Notes: generated by a model from the sequence alone, not told the origin. A stretch of 64,000 nt of DNA from Roseibium album (GCF_001404515.1 NZ_CXWE01000002.1:848300-912299); one strand, 5' to 3'; shown: positions 8,030-17,983, counted from the first letter of the stretch. A program made the numbers and translations.

Positions 8030-8920
8030 CTAGCATCCGGGATTTTTGGAAGACCACTCGACAAGGAAATCCACGAATGCGCGAACCTTTGCGCTCAGGT
8101 GCCGACGGTGCGGATAAACCGCATAGATGCCCGGCGTAGGTTCTTCGTAGGACTCAAGGATTATCTTCAGATCACCTTTTTCGATGTCTTCGTAGATAAA
8201 AAACAGCGGTGCTCGCAGGAAGCCCAGGTGACAGAGAGCTGCTTCACGCGCCGCTGACCCGCTGTTTACTTCCACGGGACCCTTGACCGCAACCGATTGC
8301 CGTTCCCCATCGACCTCGAAAGCCCAATTCTGCTTGAAGCGGTAGTTGGTGTCGATAATGCAGGGACGAGATGCCAGATCGGACGGAACATTCGGAGTGC
8401 CGTACTTCTCGATCGCCTGGGGACTTGCGCAAACCACGGTGCGAATGGGAGCGACCTTGCGCGCGATCAGGCTGGAATCTTCCAGCTGCGTAACACGCAC
8501 TGCTATGTCGAAACCCTCTTCGACCAGGTCAACAAAACGGTCTTCCAGCCTGAGATCGAGATAGATTTCGGGGTAACGGACAACGAATTCCATCATGGCC
8601 CGGTCCAGCATCTCCATGGATCGCGGCGCCGACACCCGCAGACGGCCCCGGACTTCCTGGTGAGACGATTGAACGGAAGCCTGCAGATCGTCTATCCTCT
8701 GAAGGATCTCGGCTGCTTCCTTGTAATAGGCCTCGCCAACCTCCGTCAGCGAGACCTGTCGGGTGGTACGGTTCAACAAACGCACACCGAGCTCGTCCTC
8801 AAGCTCGCCGACATATTTTGAAACCAGCGCCTTCGAACGGCCCATTTCACGCGCCGCAGCGGAAAATCCGCTGGAATCGACGACCTGAATGAAACAGCGC
8901 ATTCGCGTGATAGCGTCCAT
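8030..8920 (-). CDS. LysR-family transcriptional regulator
   Basis: A 296-residue regulator with an N-terminal winged HTH (FIQVVDSSGFSAAAREMGRSKALVS) and a LysR substrate domain. NRTTRQVSLTEVGEAYY places it in the large group resembling CrgA/DmlR. AAGGAAA precedes the ATG at 8920. No gene is divergently transcribed within 250 bp except the DUF2937 gene, which runs in the same direction upstream, so its target cannot be deduced from position. Confidence 0.9.
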   Translation of the reverse strand: MDAITRMRCFIQVVDSSGFSAAAREMGRSKALVSKYVGELEDELGVRLLNRTTRQVSLTEVGEAYYKEAAEILQRIDDLQASVQSSHQEVRGRLRVSAPRSMEMLDRAMMEFVVRYPEIYLDLRLEDRFVDLVEEGFDIAVRVTQLEDSSLIARKVAPIRTVVCASPQAIEKYGTPNVPSDLASRPCIIDTNYRFKQNWAFEVDGERQSVAVKGPVEVNSGSAAREAALCHLGFLRAPLFFIYEDIEKGDLKIILESYEEPTPGIYAVYPHRRHLSAKVRAFVDFLVEWSSKNPGC

Positions 8921-9024
8921 CCGGTTTCCTTCCCGCTCCGGCCCTGGCTACGGCCTCATTACCTGATTTGGAGTCCATAGGTCAAAGAGCTCGAAAAACG
9001 TCGACAGCACTGCGGTTGACAAAC

Positions 9025-9525
9025 TCAGCCGCGCGCCGGTTTTCGGCGTCGGCCGAGACGTATCAACCCGATGAAAAAGCTCACGACTAGGTAACCGGCC
9101 AGGGCGCCGATACCGGCACTGAAAAGGCCCGCAAAAGTGACTGGAACCGCGGGTTCGTAGTCCTCTGCCGTCGCTTGCGCAAGCTGGCGGTCAAAGCCTT
9201 GCGCAAAAACGACAAGCCGCTCGAACGGCCCCGCTGTTTCCAGCCGTTCCTGCTGTTGCCTCAGACGCGAAAGGCGCACGTCGGCGGTTTGCATGCTGTC
9301 ACCGCGGGCTCTGATGAACGGGTCGTCGGAGGCTTTCTGCCGCGCTATTGCCTCGGGAACGGACAAGCCGTACGCCGCCGCATCACGCCTGAAATCGGCA
9401 AGAATTTGTTCAAGCGCGTCGATCGTACCGCCAAGCCGCTGACGGTACTGCTGGGAAAATTCCGGCAATTGAGACGTTGCCGTTCCCCCCACCAGCATGA
9501 AGACCATCACTATGATCCTGACCAT
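9025..9525 (-). CDS. DUF2937-family membrane protein
   Basis: A 166-residue protein with an N-terminal hydrophobic segment (VRIIVMVFMLVGG), a helical, probably periplasmic middle section (QYRQRLGGTIDALEQIL) and a C-terminal membrane segment (FSAGIGALAGYLVVSFFIG) ending in a basic tail, GRRRKP. This organisation matches DUF2937, which has no assigned function. I start at the ATG at 9525, preceded by GGAGGT 4 bases away, rather than the TTG at 9537. It is 33 bp downstream of the WD40 gene on the same strand. Confidence 0.75.
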   Translation of the reverse strand: MVRIIVMVFMLVGGTATSQLPEFSQQYRQRLGGTIDALEQILADFRRDAAAYGLSVPEAIARQKASDDPFIRARGDSMQTADVRLSRLRQQQERLETAGPFERLVVFAQGFDRQLAQATAEDYEPAVPVTFAGLFSAGIGALAGYLVVSFFIGLIRLGRRRKPARG

Positions 9526-9558
9526 GGACACCTCCAAGCCGATCCTGCCCGCCTGTCG

Positions 9559-10536
9559 TCAGTCCTGCAAACTGACGATACCCGCTTCTCCGGCCTCGGT
9601 TCCGAAGGCAAGCCTGACACCTTCCCTGTCCCAATCCATGGTCGAGACAGGCCCTTTGCCGGGGCGGCGAAGCAGCACTTCCGCGTTGTCCTCGAAACGG
9701 CACATCAAGATGGTGCCGTCCTGATAACCGACTGCAACAACATCTTCCTTCGGATGACACGCAACGGAGGAAACCAGCACATCCGAGCGCGTGCCGAGTT
9801 GCAGCGGAGATTGGCCCATCGGACCCGTTTTCCCGTGATAAGGCCACAGAATCGCAGCGTTCGCGCCTGATGTCGCCAGATAGCGGCCTTTGAAGGACCA
9901 GCTGAATGACTTCACCTTGGCAGGATATCCGGACATGCGCATGTCCTGCCGGTCCGCAAGCCTCCAGCCATGGAGCGCGTTTTCCTGCATGGCAGTGACG
10001 AGGTACTTGCCGTCCGGCGAAAAACTGATCCCGAGATGGGCACCTTTCCAGGTGAACTCGACAGGCGCCCCGTCCGTACCGGCCCACCAGAGCGATGCTC
10101 CGTCGTAGCGGGAGACAGCAAGGCGTGTCCCTTTCGGCGCGAAAGCAAGTCCTCCAACAGCGCGATCGTGCTGAAATTCCTTTTCACGCCCATCTTCAAG
10201 GTGCACCCACGCGACCCGGCCACTTGCAAAGGCAACGGCTCCGGAAGGGCCGGCCGCAATCAGGTCGATCCATTTGCGCGGGCGTTCTGCCACCAGTTCA
10301 CTGGAACCGTCGTCCGCGCAGCGGTAAATACAGCCGTCGTCACCGGACGTGATCAGGCCGGACCCGTCCACGAGCGGTTCGGCAGCCAGGAGGCCCAACT
10401 TGTGCACCCTTATCCTCGTTTCGCCATTGCCCGAGAGCAGAATGTCTCCCTCCCCGGAAGCAAAGTAGGCGCTACTCTTCAAAAATCCGGCACGGACGAC
10501 GAATCCGTCTACATCCAGGGGAGCAACTGTCGGCAC
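9559..10536 (-). CDS. WD40-repeat protein next to CobW
   Basis: A 325-residue protein made of WD40-like blades, recognisable as repeated hydrophobic strands with SPDGKYLVTA, APKGTRLAVSRYDG and SFKGRYLATSG. It probably forms one seven-blade propeller. I choose the GTG at 10536: AAGGA lies 7 bases upstream and the start falls just after the CobW stop at 10550; the frame is open to 10587 but would overlap cobW. Tight coupling to a zinc-type CobW GTPase suggests a partner or scaffold role in metal homeostasis. This is inference from position; no catalytic motif is visible. Confidence 0.8.
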   Translation of the reverse strand: MPTVAPLDVDGFVVRAGFLKSSAYFASGEGDILLSGNGETRIRVHKLGLLAAEPLVDGSGLITSGDDGCIYRCADDGSSELVAERPRKWIDLIAAGPSGAVAFASGRVAWVHLEDGREKEFQHDRAVGGLAFAPKGTRLAVSRYDGASLWWAGTDGAPVEFTWKGAHLGISFSPDGKYLVTAMQENALHGWRLADRQDMRMSGYPAKVKSFSWSFKGRYLATSGANAAILWPYHGKTGPMGQSPLQLGTRSDVLVSSVACHPKEDVVAVGYQDGTILMCRFEDNAEVLLRRPGKGPVSTMDWDREGVRLAFGTEAGEAGIVSLQD

Positions 10537-10549
10537 TCTATCGTCCTTG

Positions 10550-11602
10550 TTACGCTGCGCAGGCCTGGAAGCTCTGCTTGAGAACATCCCAGTTCAAGTC
10601 TCTGCCGATGAACACCAGGCGGCTCTGTCTCGGCTCCTCGGCCTTCCAGTCGCGCTGGTGGTCTCCCTCGACGATCATGTGAACACCCTGAATGACGTAG
10701 CGCTGCGGGTCATCCTTGAAGGCGAGAATTCCCTTCAGGCGCAAGATATTGGGGCCTTGAACCTGCGTTACCTGGTTGATCCACTGGAAGAACATTTCGG
10801 GATTCAGATCGCCCGCAGTCAGGGAAATGCTCTTGACCGAATGCGGGTTTTCCTCGTGGTGATGATGACCGTGATCATGATGATGATCCTGGTCATGATC
10901 GTGATCGCAGTCCGGGGCGCACTCATGCGCATGATGCCCGTGTTCCAGAAAGTGCGGATCAAGCGACAGGATCCGGTCGAGGTCGAAAGCTCCACGATCG
11001 AGAACCTTTGCAATCTCGATCCCGCAGCGTTCGCTGTGGTGCAGGACGGCATAGGGATTGATCGACCGGATGCGCGCCTCTACCTCGGACAACTCTTCCG
11101 GCGAGACGAGATCGGTCTTGTTGATCAGGATCACGTCGGCAAAAGCCACCTGGTCTTCAGCTTCTTCCGTGTCTTCCAGCCTTTGAAGAACGTGCCGCGA
11201 ATCGACAACTGCGACCACCGCATCGAGCCTCGCAGATGCGCGTACATCGTCATCCATGAAGAACGTCTGGGCGACCGGAGCCGGATCTGCAACCCCGGTC
11301 GTTTCCACAATGATGGCGTCAAAGGCATTCTTCCGCTTCATCAGGTTCTGCACGGTGCGGATAAGATCGCCACGAACCGTGCAGCAGATGCAGCCGTTGT
11401 TCATCTCGAAGATTTCTTCATCGGATTCAACGAGCAGGTCGTTGTCGATACCGACTTCGCCGAATTCATTGACGATAACGGCATATCGTTGCCCGTGGTT
11501 CTCGGTAAGAATCCGGTTGAGCAACGTGGTTTTTCCCGCGCCGAGATATCCGGTCAGGACCGTGACTGGAATCTGTGCCTGGGCGTCTTGGGTCGCAGAC
11601 AT
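10550..11602 (-). CDS. CobW/COG0523-family metal-binding GTPase
   Basis: A 350-residue G3E GTPase of the COG0523 family, metallochaperones that deliver zinc or another metal to client proteins under limitation. Visible are Walker A in [14 protein letters not shown], the metal-binding GCICCTVR, the guanine-specificity NKTD and a CobW C-terminal domain. A His/Asp-rich insert begins near [18 protein letters not shown] start at the ATG at 11602 because the GTPase fold begins 12 residues later; the frame is open to 11743. The WD40 gene follows 13 bp downstream. Zinc is the likeliest metal. No clear Zur operator is seen upstream. Confidence 0.9.
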   Translation of the reverse strand: MSATQDAQAQIPVTVLTGYLGAGKTTLLNRILTENHGQRYAVIVNEFGEVGIDNDLLVESDEEIFEMNNGCICCTVRGDLIRTVQNLMKRKNAFDAIIVETTGVADPAPVAQTFFMDDDVRASARLDAVVAVVDSRHVLQRLEDTEEAEDQVAFADVILINKTDLVSPEELSEVEARIRSINPYAVLHHSERCGIEIAKVLDRGAFDLDRILSLDPHFLEHGHHAHECAPDCDHDHDQDHHHDHGHHHHEENPHSVKSISLTAGDLNPEMFFQWINQVTQVQGPNILRLKGILAFKDDPQRYVIQGVHMIVEGDHQRDWKAEEPRQSRLVFIGRDLNWDVLKQSFQACAA

Positions 11603-11837
11603 TGCGAAACTTTCTGGCTTTGCTGATAGGTTGATCGCCTGCCGGATAGCAGGCCGCTTGGCCGCGAATATAAGCACAACATCGACCGTTTGGGAGAGAG
11701 GCGGCAAATTTTCCTGTGCCGACAGGCTCAATAATTTGAACACCGGCGAACCGCTGCAATGACAACCGGACTTTCCAGTTCACGAATCCGGGCGCTACGA
11801 TGCAACGAATTCATCACTCAGTAAGAGAGAAAAGCCG

Positions 11838-13007
11838 ATGTTGAAAACGATCAGCGGATTCGACCGGATCGGTGAAGAAAACGCCTTCGCCGTGCTGGCT
11901 CGTGCCACCGAACTTGCAGGACAGGGACGGGACATCATCAATCTCGGCATTGGCCAGCCGGACTTCAGGACACCGGATCATATTGTCGAAGCCGCGGTCA
12001 AGGCACTCAGGGACGGACATCATGGCTACACCCCCGCGACGGGCATAGCCCCACTGCGGGAAGCCGTTTCCGCCGACCTTTTGAAACGCCATGATGTCGA
12101 GACCGATCCCGGAAATGTCCTGATCGTGCCTGGCGGCAAGGTTACCATGTTCATGGCAATCCTGATGTTCGGTGAGCCTGGTACTGAAATCCTGTATCCG
12201 GATCCGGGTTTCCCGATCTACCGGTCGATGATCGAATTCACGGGCGCCAGGCCTGTCCCCGTTCCGATCCGGGAGGAAAACGATTTCGCGTTTTCGGCCT
12301 CAGAAACTCTGTCGCTTATCAACGACAAGACCAGACTTCTAATTCTGAACTCTCCTGCGAACCCCACCGGTGGCGTCACGCCGCGTTCAGAGATAGAGGC
12401 GCTAGTTCATGGCCTCGATAGCCATCCTGATGTTGCTGTCATGTCCGACGAGATCTACTCCCAGATGACCTATGACGGCATGGAACATGTTTCGCTGCTG
12501 CAGTTTGAATCACTCAGGGACCGATTGATCCTGCTTGACGGGTGGTCGAAGACCTACGCGATGACGGGTTGGCGCATGGGGTTCGCATTATGGCCCGAAT
12601 GCCTGATCGACAAGGCGCGAAAACTTGCCGTCAATGCATGGTCCTGCGTCAATGCCCCGGCGCAGTTTGCGGGCCTGGCCGCGCTCACCGGCCCTCAGAC
12701 GGAAGTCGGGCATATGGTAAGCGAATTCGATTCTCGCCGAAAAACGATCGTCGAGGGCCTGAATGCGCTCCCGGGAATTAGCTGCAGAACGCCTCTGGGT
12801 GCTTTTTACGCCTTTCCCAATATCAAGGACACCGGCTGGCAGGCGAAGGCTCTTGCCTCGGCATTGCTGGAAGAAACAGGTGTCGCAACGATTGGCGGCC
12901 CCGACTTCGGAATACTGGGCGAAGGATACATCCGCCTTTCTTACGCGAATTCCACAAAAAACATCAAAAAGGCACTTGAGCGGATAAACAGTTTCCTGAT
13001 GAATTAG
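11838..13007 (+). CDS. PLP-dependent class I/II aminotransferase
   Basis: A 389-residue fold-type I aminotransferase of the aspartate/aromatic group. Visible are NLGIGQPDFRTP at the N-terminus, LNSPANPTGG (PLP and substrate contacts), MSDEIYSQ (Asp contacting the pyridine nitrogen) and the Schiff-base Lys in DGWSKTYAMTGWRMG. Length is standard. Amino-acid specificity cannot be read from sequence. It is transcribed alone, divergent from cobW. Confidence 0.92.
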   Translation: MLKTISGFDRIGEENAFAVLARATELAGQGRDIINLGIGQPDFRTPDHIVEAAVKALRDGHHGYTPATGIAPLREAVSADLLKRHDVETDPGNVLIVPGGKVTMFMAILMFGEPGTEILYPDPGFPIYRSMIEFTGARPVPVPIREENDFAFSASETLSLINDKTRLLILNSPANPTGGVTPRSEIEALVHGLDSHPDVAVMSDEIYSQMTYDGMEHVSLLQFESLRDRLILLDGWSKTYAMTGWRMGFALWPECLIDKARKLAVNAWSCVNAPAQFAGLAALTGPQTEVGHMVSEFDSRRKTIVEGLNALPGISCRTPLGAFYAFPNIKDTGWQAKALASALLEETGVATIGGPDFGILGEGYIRLSYANSTKNIKKALERINSFLMN

Positions 13008-13174
13008 GAGTTGTGCCCGGAAATACTGAAACTCCTGACTCGAAACTGTGAGCCAGAATGCTCTCCGTTGTTATCGCATTGTCAATCTTACCCTGCGTGA
13101 CCGTTTTTTAATCATTCCATGTCTTCATTAACTATGCGGTTGGGTCGGGCGGCGAGCTGGCAGGGAGACATTTC

Positions 13175-15352
13175 GTGGAGAGTATTTGCCTCGATTTGGA
13201 AAGATCATTTGGTGATCTGAAGCAAAGCGTACTGGTCACCAACACCGAAAGGACCATCGTCTTCGCAAACAGGGCAATGGCAAGTCTGTTGCGCGTCGAG
13301 GCATCAAAGATTGTAGGCAGCACGACAAGGCGCTTTTTCGCCGACAGCGCACAATTCGAGCGCATGGCCGAACTCTATCAACGACCGTCCGACGAGAGTC
13401 ATCGAAAACAGTGTCTGATTGAAGCCGTGTTCGGCGATGGAAGCAGAACGGAGCTGGAAGTCGTCAGCGCTCCATTGTTCGATACGACCGGGCAATTGTC
13501 CGGGCTTCTCTTCATTGCGCACGATGTCAGCGAACGCAAGAAAATGGAGTCCAGGCTGAGCGACGTCGCAATGACCCTCGAAGACGCGCTGGACGCCATC
13601 CTCGAGGGCTTTGCGATCTACGATCAGGACGACCGGTTGGTCATCTGCAATGAAAACTACCGCGAGATTTATGCCACCTCGGCACCCGCCATGTTCCCCG
13701 GAAACAGTTTTCAGGACATTTTGCGCTACGGCCTGAGCAATGGTCAGTATGACACCGGTGGACAGGATGAAGAGATATGGTTGGCAGAGCGGCTTCAACG
13801 CCATCAGAAGGCCGACGGGTCCGTCGTCGAGCAGCAACTGGACGACGGTCGCTGGCTTCGCATTTCCGAGACCCGGACCCGCGCGGGTGGAATTGCCGGC
13901 ATTCGGGCCGACATCACGGAACTCAAGGAAGCCAAGGCGCTCGCTGAAAAAGCCTATCAGAACCTGTATCTCATGGCGGACAGCATTTCCGCATGTGTCG
14001 GGGAAGTTGACCTGGAGGGCAAGTGTCTCTTTCTCAACAAAACCGGATGTAAATGGTTCAATGGCACGAGTGAGGAACTTCTTGGGACAAGACTGCGTGA
14101 AAAACTCGCTTGCAAGCAGAGAGACGCTGTCAGCGGCTTGTTCAAGGAAGGGCTGAGTGGCCGAAAATGCTCATTGGAACTTGGAATGCTTTTCCCCGAT
14201 GGCGTTTTTCGCGAATGCCAGATGGACTGCAATCCCAGGCTGAACGGTTCAGGCCAGGTCGATGGTCTCGTGGTTCTCATTTCCGACATCACGAACCGCA
14301 AGAAAACCGAACGAACCCTCGCGGATCTCTATGCAATCACGTCGACGCGCGCGCTCGGCCATGAGGACAAGATTGCCGAGATCCTGCAGCTTGGCTGCGA
14401 TCACTTTGATCTGCCTTTTGGCATCATCAGCCAGGTCGTCGGAGATCACTATACCGTCACACAGGCGCAAAGTCCGGGCAGCATTGTCGAACCGGCACGG
14501 ACGTTCAAACTCCGGGACACCTATTGCGCATTGACGCTTGAGGCCAATGAACCGGTTTCAACTGCCCATGCAGCAGAGTCCGAATTCGCAAGTCACTCCT
14601 GTTACAAACTGTTTGGTTTCGAAACCTATATTGGGGCACCCCTTTTGGTAGACGGCCTTGTCCATGGAACGATCAGTTTCACCGCCCACGAACTTCGCAA
14701 GCGACAGTTTACGCCTTCGGACATTCAGATCATTCGACAGTTTGCGGACTGGATCGGCCACGAAATAGCGCGCCAGCGCGACCACCAGGCATTGATGGAC
14801 GCAAAAATCCGCATGGAACGGATCGCGAGCATCGACGACCTGACACAGATTTACAACCGACGTGCCTTTCTCGAGCGAGCTCATTTGGAACTTCAGCGCT
14901 TCCGCAGAACGGAAAAACCGTTCACTGCGGTCATGATGGACATCGACCGGTTCAAGAATATCAATGACGTTTACGGTCATGCCGCAGGCGACGAAGTTCT
15001 GGAGGCCTTTAGCCGCATCATCGGCGACCAGTTGCGAGCAGCTGATTTGTTTGGACGGGTAGGAGGCGAGGAATTCTGCGTCATTCTTGTCGACACAGAC
15101 ATCAGCGATGCCGTCGCGGCCTGTGAAAGGCTGCGAGAGAAAATCGTGTCGGATTGCCGGATGGACCGCATCGCGCAAACGATTACCTGCAGCATGGGTC
15201 TGGCTCAGTCCGCAAAGGAAGACGTGGCATTTTCGACCCTCATGCAAAGGGCCGACACGGCGCTCTATGAAGCCAAGGCTTCCGGGCGAAACAGGTGCGT
15301 CGCCTATTCTCGAGAACTTGAAATGAAAAAACTGGCAAATATTCCCGTTTAG
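13175..15352 (+). CDS. Cytoplasmic PAS-PAS-PAS-GAF-GGDEF diguanylate cyclase
   Basis: A 725-residue signalling protein that should make cyclic di-GMP. Three PAS-like modules run at about residues 10-125, 135-250 and 265-380, then a GAF domain (about 390-535) and a C-terminal GGDEF domain (about 550-710). The active site is RVGGEEF with DIDRFKNINDVYGHAAGD upstream. RAAD five residues before GGEEF matches the product-inhibition I-site. No membrane segment or EAL domain is seen, so it is a soluble sensor cyclase. GTG is the start, with GGGAGA 7 bases upstream. The signal is unknown; GAF and PAS domains suggest a small ligand or redox cue. Confidence 0.93.
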   Translation: MESICLDLERSFGDLKQSVLVTNTERTIVFANRAMASLLRVEASKIVGSTTRRFFADSAQFERMAELYQRPSDESHRKQCLIEAVFGDGSRTELEVVSAPLFDTTGQLSGLLFIAHDVSERKKMESRLSDVAMTLEDALDAILEGFAIYDQDDRLVICNENYREIYATSAPAMFPGNSFQDILRYGLSNGQYDTGGQDEEIWLAERLQRHQKADGSVVEQQLDDGRWLRISETRTRAGGIAGIRADITELKEAKALAEKAYQNLYLMADSISACVGEVDLEGKCLFLNKTGCKWFNGTSEELLGTRLREKLACKQRDAVSGLFKEGLSGRKCSLELGMLFPDGVFRECQMDCNPRLNGSGQVDGLVVLISDITNRKKTERTLADLYAITSTRALGHEDKIAEILQLGCDHFDLPFGIISQVVGDHYTVTQAQSPGSIVEPARTFKLRDTYCALTLEANEPVSTAHAAESEFASHSCYKLFGFETYIGAPLLVDGLVHGTISFTAHELRKRQFTPSDIQIIRQFADWIGHEIARQRDHQALMDAKIRMERIASIDDLTQIYNRRAFLERAHLELQRFRRTEKPFTAVMMDIDRFKNINDVYGHAAGDEVLEAFSRIIGDQLRAADLFGRVGGEEFCVILVDTDISDAVAACERLREKIVSDCRMDRIAQTITCSMGLAQSAKEDVAFSTLMQRADTALYEAKASGRNRCVAYSRELEMKKLANIPV

Positions 15353-15425
15353 CCAACATGTTGACAGTTCGGCGAGTTGTTTCACATCGCCTGGACGGAA
15401 CGCGATCGGGTCTCAGGATCCGAAC

Positions 15426-16517
15426 CTAGTCTGCAAGCCTCGGCGCGAGACGAACGCCCGGGGGCGGTGAACTTTCACGGACGCGCAATTCCGGCTCGAT
15501 CACGATCGGCTTGTTTGGAACCCTGTCGCCCGCTATCTGGCGCAGCAGGGTCAATGCAGCCAACCGGCCTATCTTGTCCGGCTGGTTGGCGATGGTCGTC
15601 AATGCAGGTGTTCTCGCATCGGCCCCGTCAATGTCGTCATAGCCCGTAATGGCCATGTCCGGACCTGGTTCGATGCCGGCACGCCGCAGTGTCGTCATCA
15701 TTCCGAACGCGACCAGGTCGTTGAAACCGACGATCGCCGTTGGCCGTTCATCTGCTTCCATGATCGCGGGTACAGCCGCACGTCCGTCCGCCTGTGTCAT
15801 GAGTTCAGGCAGATCGAGCTGCGACCGGTAGTCGATTCCCGCCTCCTCAAGAGCGTTTCGCCAGCCCTCGTTCCTGTGTCGACCGGTCGAACTTTCCCGG
15901 CGCCCGCCGGCCATTGCAATCTTCGTGTGGCCCTGAGCCAGAAGGTGTTTGGTCGCCAGATAGGTGCCGGCAACATCGTCGCCCCGCACGCACGGTGCCC
16001 AGACACCGGGCACTTCGCGCGCGACCAGCGTTACAGGGATACCCTGATCAACGAGCCGGTTGATCTCTTCCGCGGTCGTGCCGACTGAAGGACACAGGAT
16101 CAGTCCGTCGGCTCTGTGCTGCAAAAGCGTGTTGACGAATCCGCGCTGCCTCTTCACGTCATCGCGGTGATTGCAGATGAAAATCATCTGTCCCTGTTCT
16201 TCCAGAACGTCTTCAAGCGCTGAAAAGACTTCGGCAAAATATGGATTGAGGATGTCGTGAACAGCAACACCGACGATCTGACTGCGCGAGGTACGCAGCG
16301 AGGCGGCGGAGCGGTTGTAGATATAGCCGATCTCCTGCGCCGTCTGCTTGACCTTCTCGCGTGTCTCCTCCGCGACCAGGGGGCTGTCGCGCAACGCGAG
16401 CGAAACCGTGGCCGTCGAAATCCCGAGCTGGTCGGCGATATGACCGAGCGTGAGGCGCTTGCCCGGCTTGGGTGGCAAATCTGATGAAGGTGACGTGGAG
16501 TCTTTGTCTTCTGACAT
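15426..16517 (-). CDS. LacI-family transcriptional regulator
   Basis: A 363-residue repressor. The HTH is LTLGHIADQLGISTATVSLAL, followed by the hinge YIYNRSAASLRTSRSQIVG and a periplasmic-binding-protein-like sugar domain (VHDILNPYFAEVFSALED). About 15 extra charged residues precede the HTH. No sugar transporter is adjacent, so its target is elsewhere or distant. It is convergent with the diguanylate cyclase gene. Confidence 0.9.
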   Translation of the reverse strand: MSEDKDSTSPSSDLPPKPGKRLTLGHIADQLGISTATVSLALRDSPLVAEETREKVKQTAQEIGYIYNRSAASLRTSRSQIVGVAVHDILNPYFAEVFSALEDVLEEQGQMIFICNHRDDVKRQRGFVNTLLQHRADGLILCPSVGTTAEEINRLVDQGIPVTLVAREVPGVWAPCVRGDDVAGTYLATKHLLAQGHTKIAMAGGRRESSTGRHRNEGWRNALEEAGIDYRSQLDLPELMTQADGRAAVPAIMEADERPTAIVGFNDLVAFGMMTTLRRAGIEPGPDMAITGYDDIDGADARTPALTTIANQPDKIGRLAALTLLRQIAGDRVPNKPIVIEPELRVRESSPPPGVRLAPRLAD

Positions 16518-16599
16518 TCAGTGGTCTCAATTCCCGCGGCAGCGACAGGAACGACCGTTATAGCCCCCGGCTGCCGCGGTAAACAGACAAAATTGCCGA

Positions 16600-17133
16600 C
16601 TACCGACCTTGTGGAGCGGATTCGTCGTATTCTGTTCTCAGATTGACAACCACGCGGCGGTTCTGAGACTGGCATTCGATCGAGGCGCAATCCGTGACCG
16701 GGCGTTCGACTCCATAGCCTTTGGACCACACCCGCTTTGGGCTGACCCCAAGGCTGACGAGTTCGGCCATCACTGCATCGGCCCTCTTCGCGGAAAGCGT
16801 TTTCTGTGCCGCTTCACTGCCCGGGTCATCTGCGTGGCCCTGGACCTTAACCAGCCACTTCTTGTTGCGTTTGAGCCAGTCTGCCTGGCTCTTGATTGTC
16901 ATCTTGGCTTCTTCGGTCACGACCGCGGAACCCCTGTCGAAGTAAACCCGTCGTCCGACATTGATGATGAATTCTTCTTCGGAGCCGTTCGAAATCTGGC
17001 CGAACCCGGCTGCCGGTGCGTTTGTTACATCCGGCGACGACAGGCCGCCGGCGGAATTACAGGCAGCCAGCCCGAATCCGCACAAGACGACGATCAATGC
17101 ACTCTGGCCCCATCGGCCAATCCAATTACCCAA
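16600..17133 (-). CDS. OmpA-family lipoprotein
   Basis: A 177-residue outer-membrane lipoprotein similar in plan to Pal. The signal peptide ends in the lipobox LAAC (Cys near residue 25). The C-terminal OmpA domain, which binds peptidoglycan, has VYFDRGSAVVT, VQGHADDPGS and LSAKRADAVMAELVSLGV. The start codon appears to be TTG at 17133, with a G-rich ribosome-binding site 5 bases upstream; no ATG or GTG in the frame preserves the signal peptide. The L,D-transpeptidase gene lies just upstream on the same strand, so the two may act together on the cell wall. Confidence 0.87.
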   Translation of the reverse strand: MGNWIGRWGQSALIVVLCGFGLAACNSAGGLSSPDVTNAPAAGFGQISNGSEEEFIINVGRRVYFDRGSAVVTEEAKMTIKSQADWLKRNKKWLVKVQGHADDPGSEAAQKTLSAKRADAVMAELVSLGVSPKRVWSKGYGVERPVTDCASIECQSQNRRVVVNLRTEYDESAPQGR

Positions 17134-17166
17134 GAATGCCCCCCAAGAATTTTTGTTTTTCTCCGA

Positions 17167-17190
17167 AAGTGCCGGCGTCAGCCGGCACTT
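17167..17190 (-). terminator. Hairpin spanning the L,D-transpeptidase stop codon
   Basis: AAGTGCCGGC, a GTCA loop, then GCCGGCACTT: a perfect 10-bp stem. The loop carries the TGA stop of the minus-strand L,D-transpeptidase gene (17180-17178). There is no immediate U-tract (TCGGAG comes first, then A-rich sequence), so it may be an mRNA-stabilising or partial attenuator hairpin before the lipoprotein gene. Confidence 0.55.
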
Positions 17191-17822
17191 GCCCCAAGAT
17201 GCTCAAGAACAAGAACCGCTGTTCCTTTCGGGCACCGTTGGTACAGGTCGATGACATCTTCCGGCAGCATGCGGACGCACCCGCTGGAGACGTCATGCCC
17301 GATGCTCCAGGGTTCCAGCGTCCCGTGCAGACGGTAGCCGAGATCCCTGCCGTCCCGGTAGAGATACAGAGCCCTTGGACCGAGCGGATTGTTGGCGGCG
17401 CCGCCGTCGACCTTGCGCGGCAATTCGGGTTGACGCTTCAACATCTCGGGCGGTGGAACCCACCGCGGCCACAGTGCCTTGCGGTCGATCCGGGCACGTC
17501 CGTACCATTTGAAGCCTTCCCGGCCGACACCCACGCCATATCTCAGCGCCGTGTTGTTTTCCCAGATCCAGTAAAGAAAGTGGTTCTTGGTATCGACCAC
17601 GACAGTCCCCGGAGGTTCCGGGCTGAAATACTTGACCATCTGGCGGCGCCAGACGGGATCGATGCGGTTCAGGTTTGTACGCCGGTACTGATATCCATTG
17701 TCCTGCTGGTAGCCGTTGAAATAGGCATTCGCAGCAGCATTGGCTTTCGCTGCATGTGGCAGTGCAAGAGTCCCCGCAAAAGCTGCGGCTCCTCCTAATA
17801 ATGTTCGGCGATCAATTTCCAT
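17178..17822 (-). CDS. L,D-transpeptidase (YkuD domain)
   Basis: A 214-residue exported enzyme that forms 3-3 peptidoglycan cross-links or attaches proteins to peptidoglycan. The N-terminus DRRTLLGGAAAFAG is a Tat-like signal ending near AAKA. The YkuD motif is complete: HGTLEPWSIGHDVSSGCVRM with the catalytic Cys in SSGCVRM. The ATG at 17822 has a strong AGGAGG 7 bases upstream, so it is preferred over 17852. It is followed on the same strand by the OmpA-like lipoprotein gene. Confidence 0.93.
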   Translation of the reverse strand: MEIDRRTLLGGAAAFAGTLALPHAAKANAAANAYFNGYQQDNGYQYRRTNLNRIDPVWRRQMVKYFSPEPPGTVVVDTKNHFLYWIWENNTALRYGVGVGREGFKWYGRARIDRKALWPRWVPPPEMLKRQPELPRKVDGGAANNPLGPRALYLYRDGRDLGYRLHGTLEPWSIGHDVSSGCVRMLPEDVIDLYQRCPKGTAVLVLEHLGASAG

Positions 17823-17983
17823 CCCATTCCTCCTAAACAGGTCGGTGACCATATGTCACCCGGGGTCCACGCCAGCCGACATTAAGACGGAATCTCGAGC
17901 GACCCGTCAACCGCCAAGAAACGATTGTCTTGGCAAGAAACCTGATCTTCGAGACATTTCTGCCGGAAATGAAGACGTCTTGC

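Noticed and set aside
10861..10950. Simple-sequence repeat (CATGATGATC-like) as a possible microsatellite
   Set aside because: It encodes the His/Asp-rich metal-binding loop of CobW; the repeat reflects the protein. The same applies to 2725-2800 in the NicO gene.
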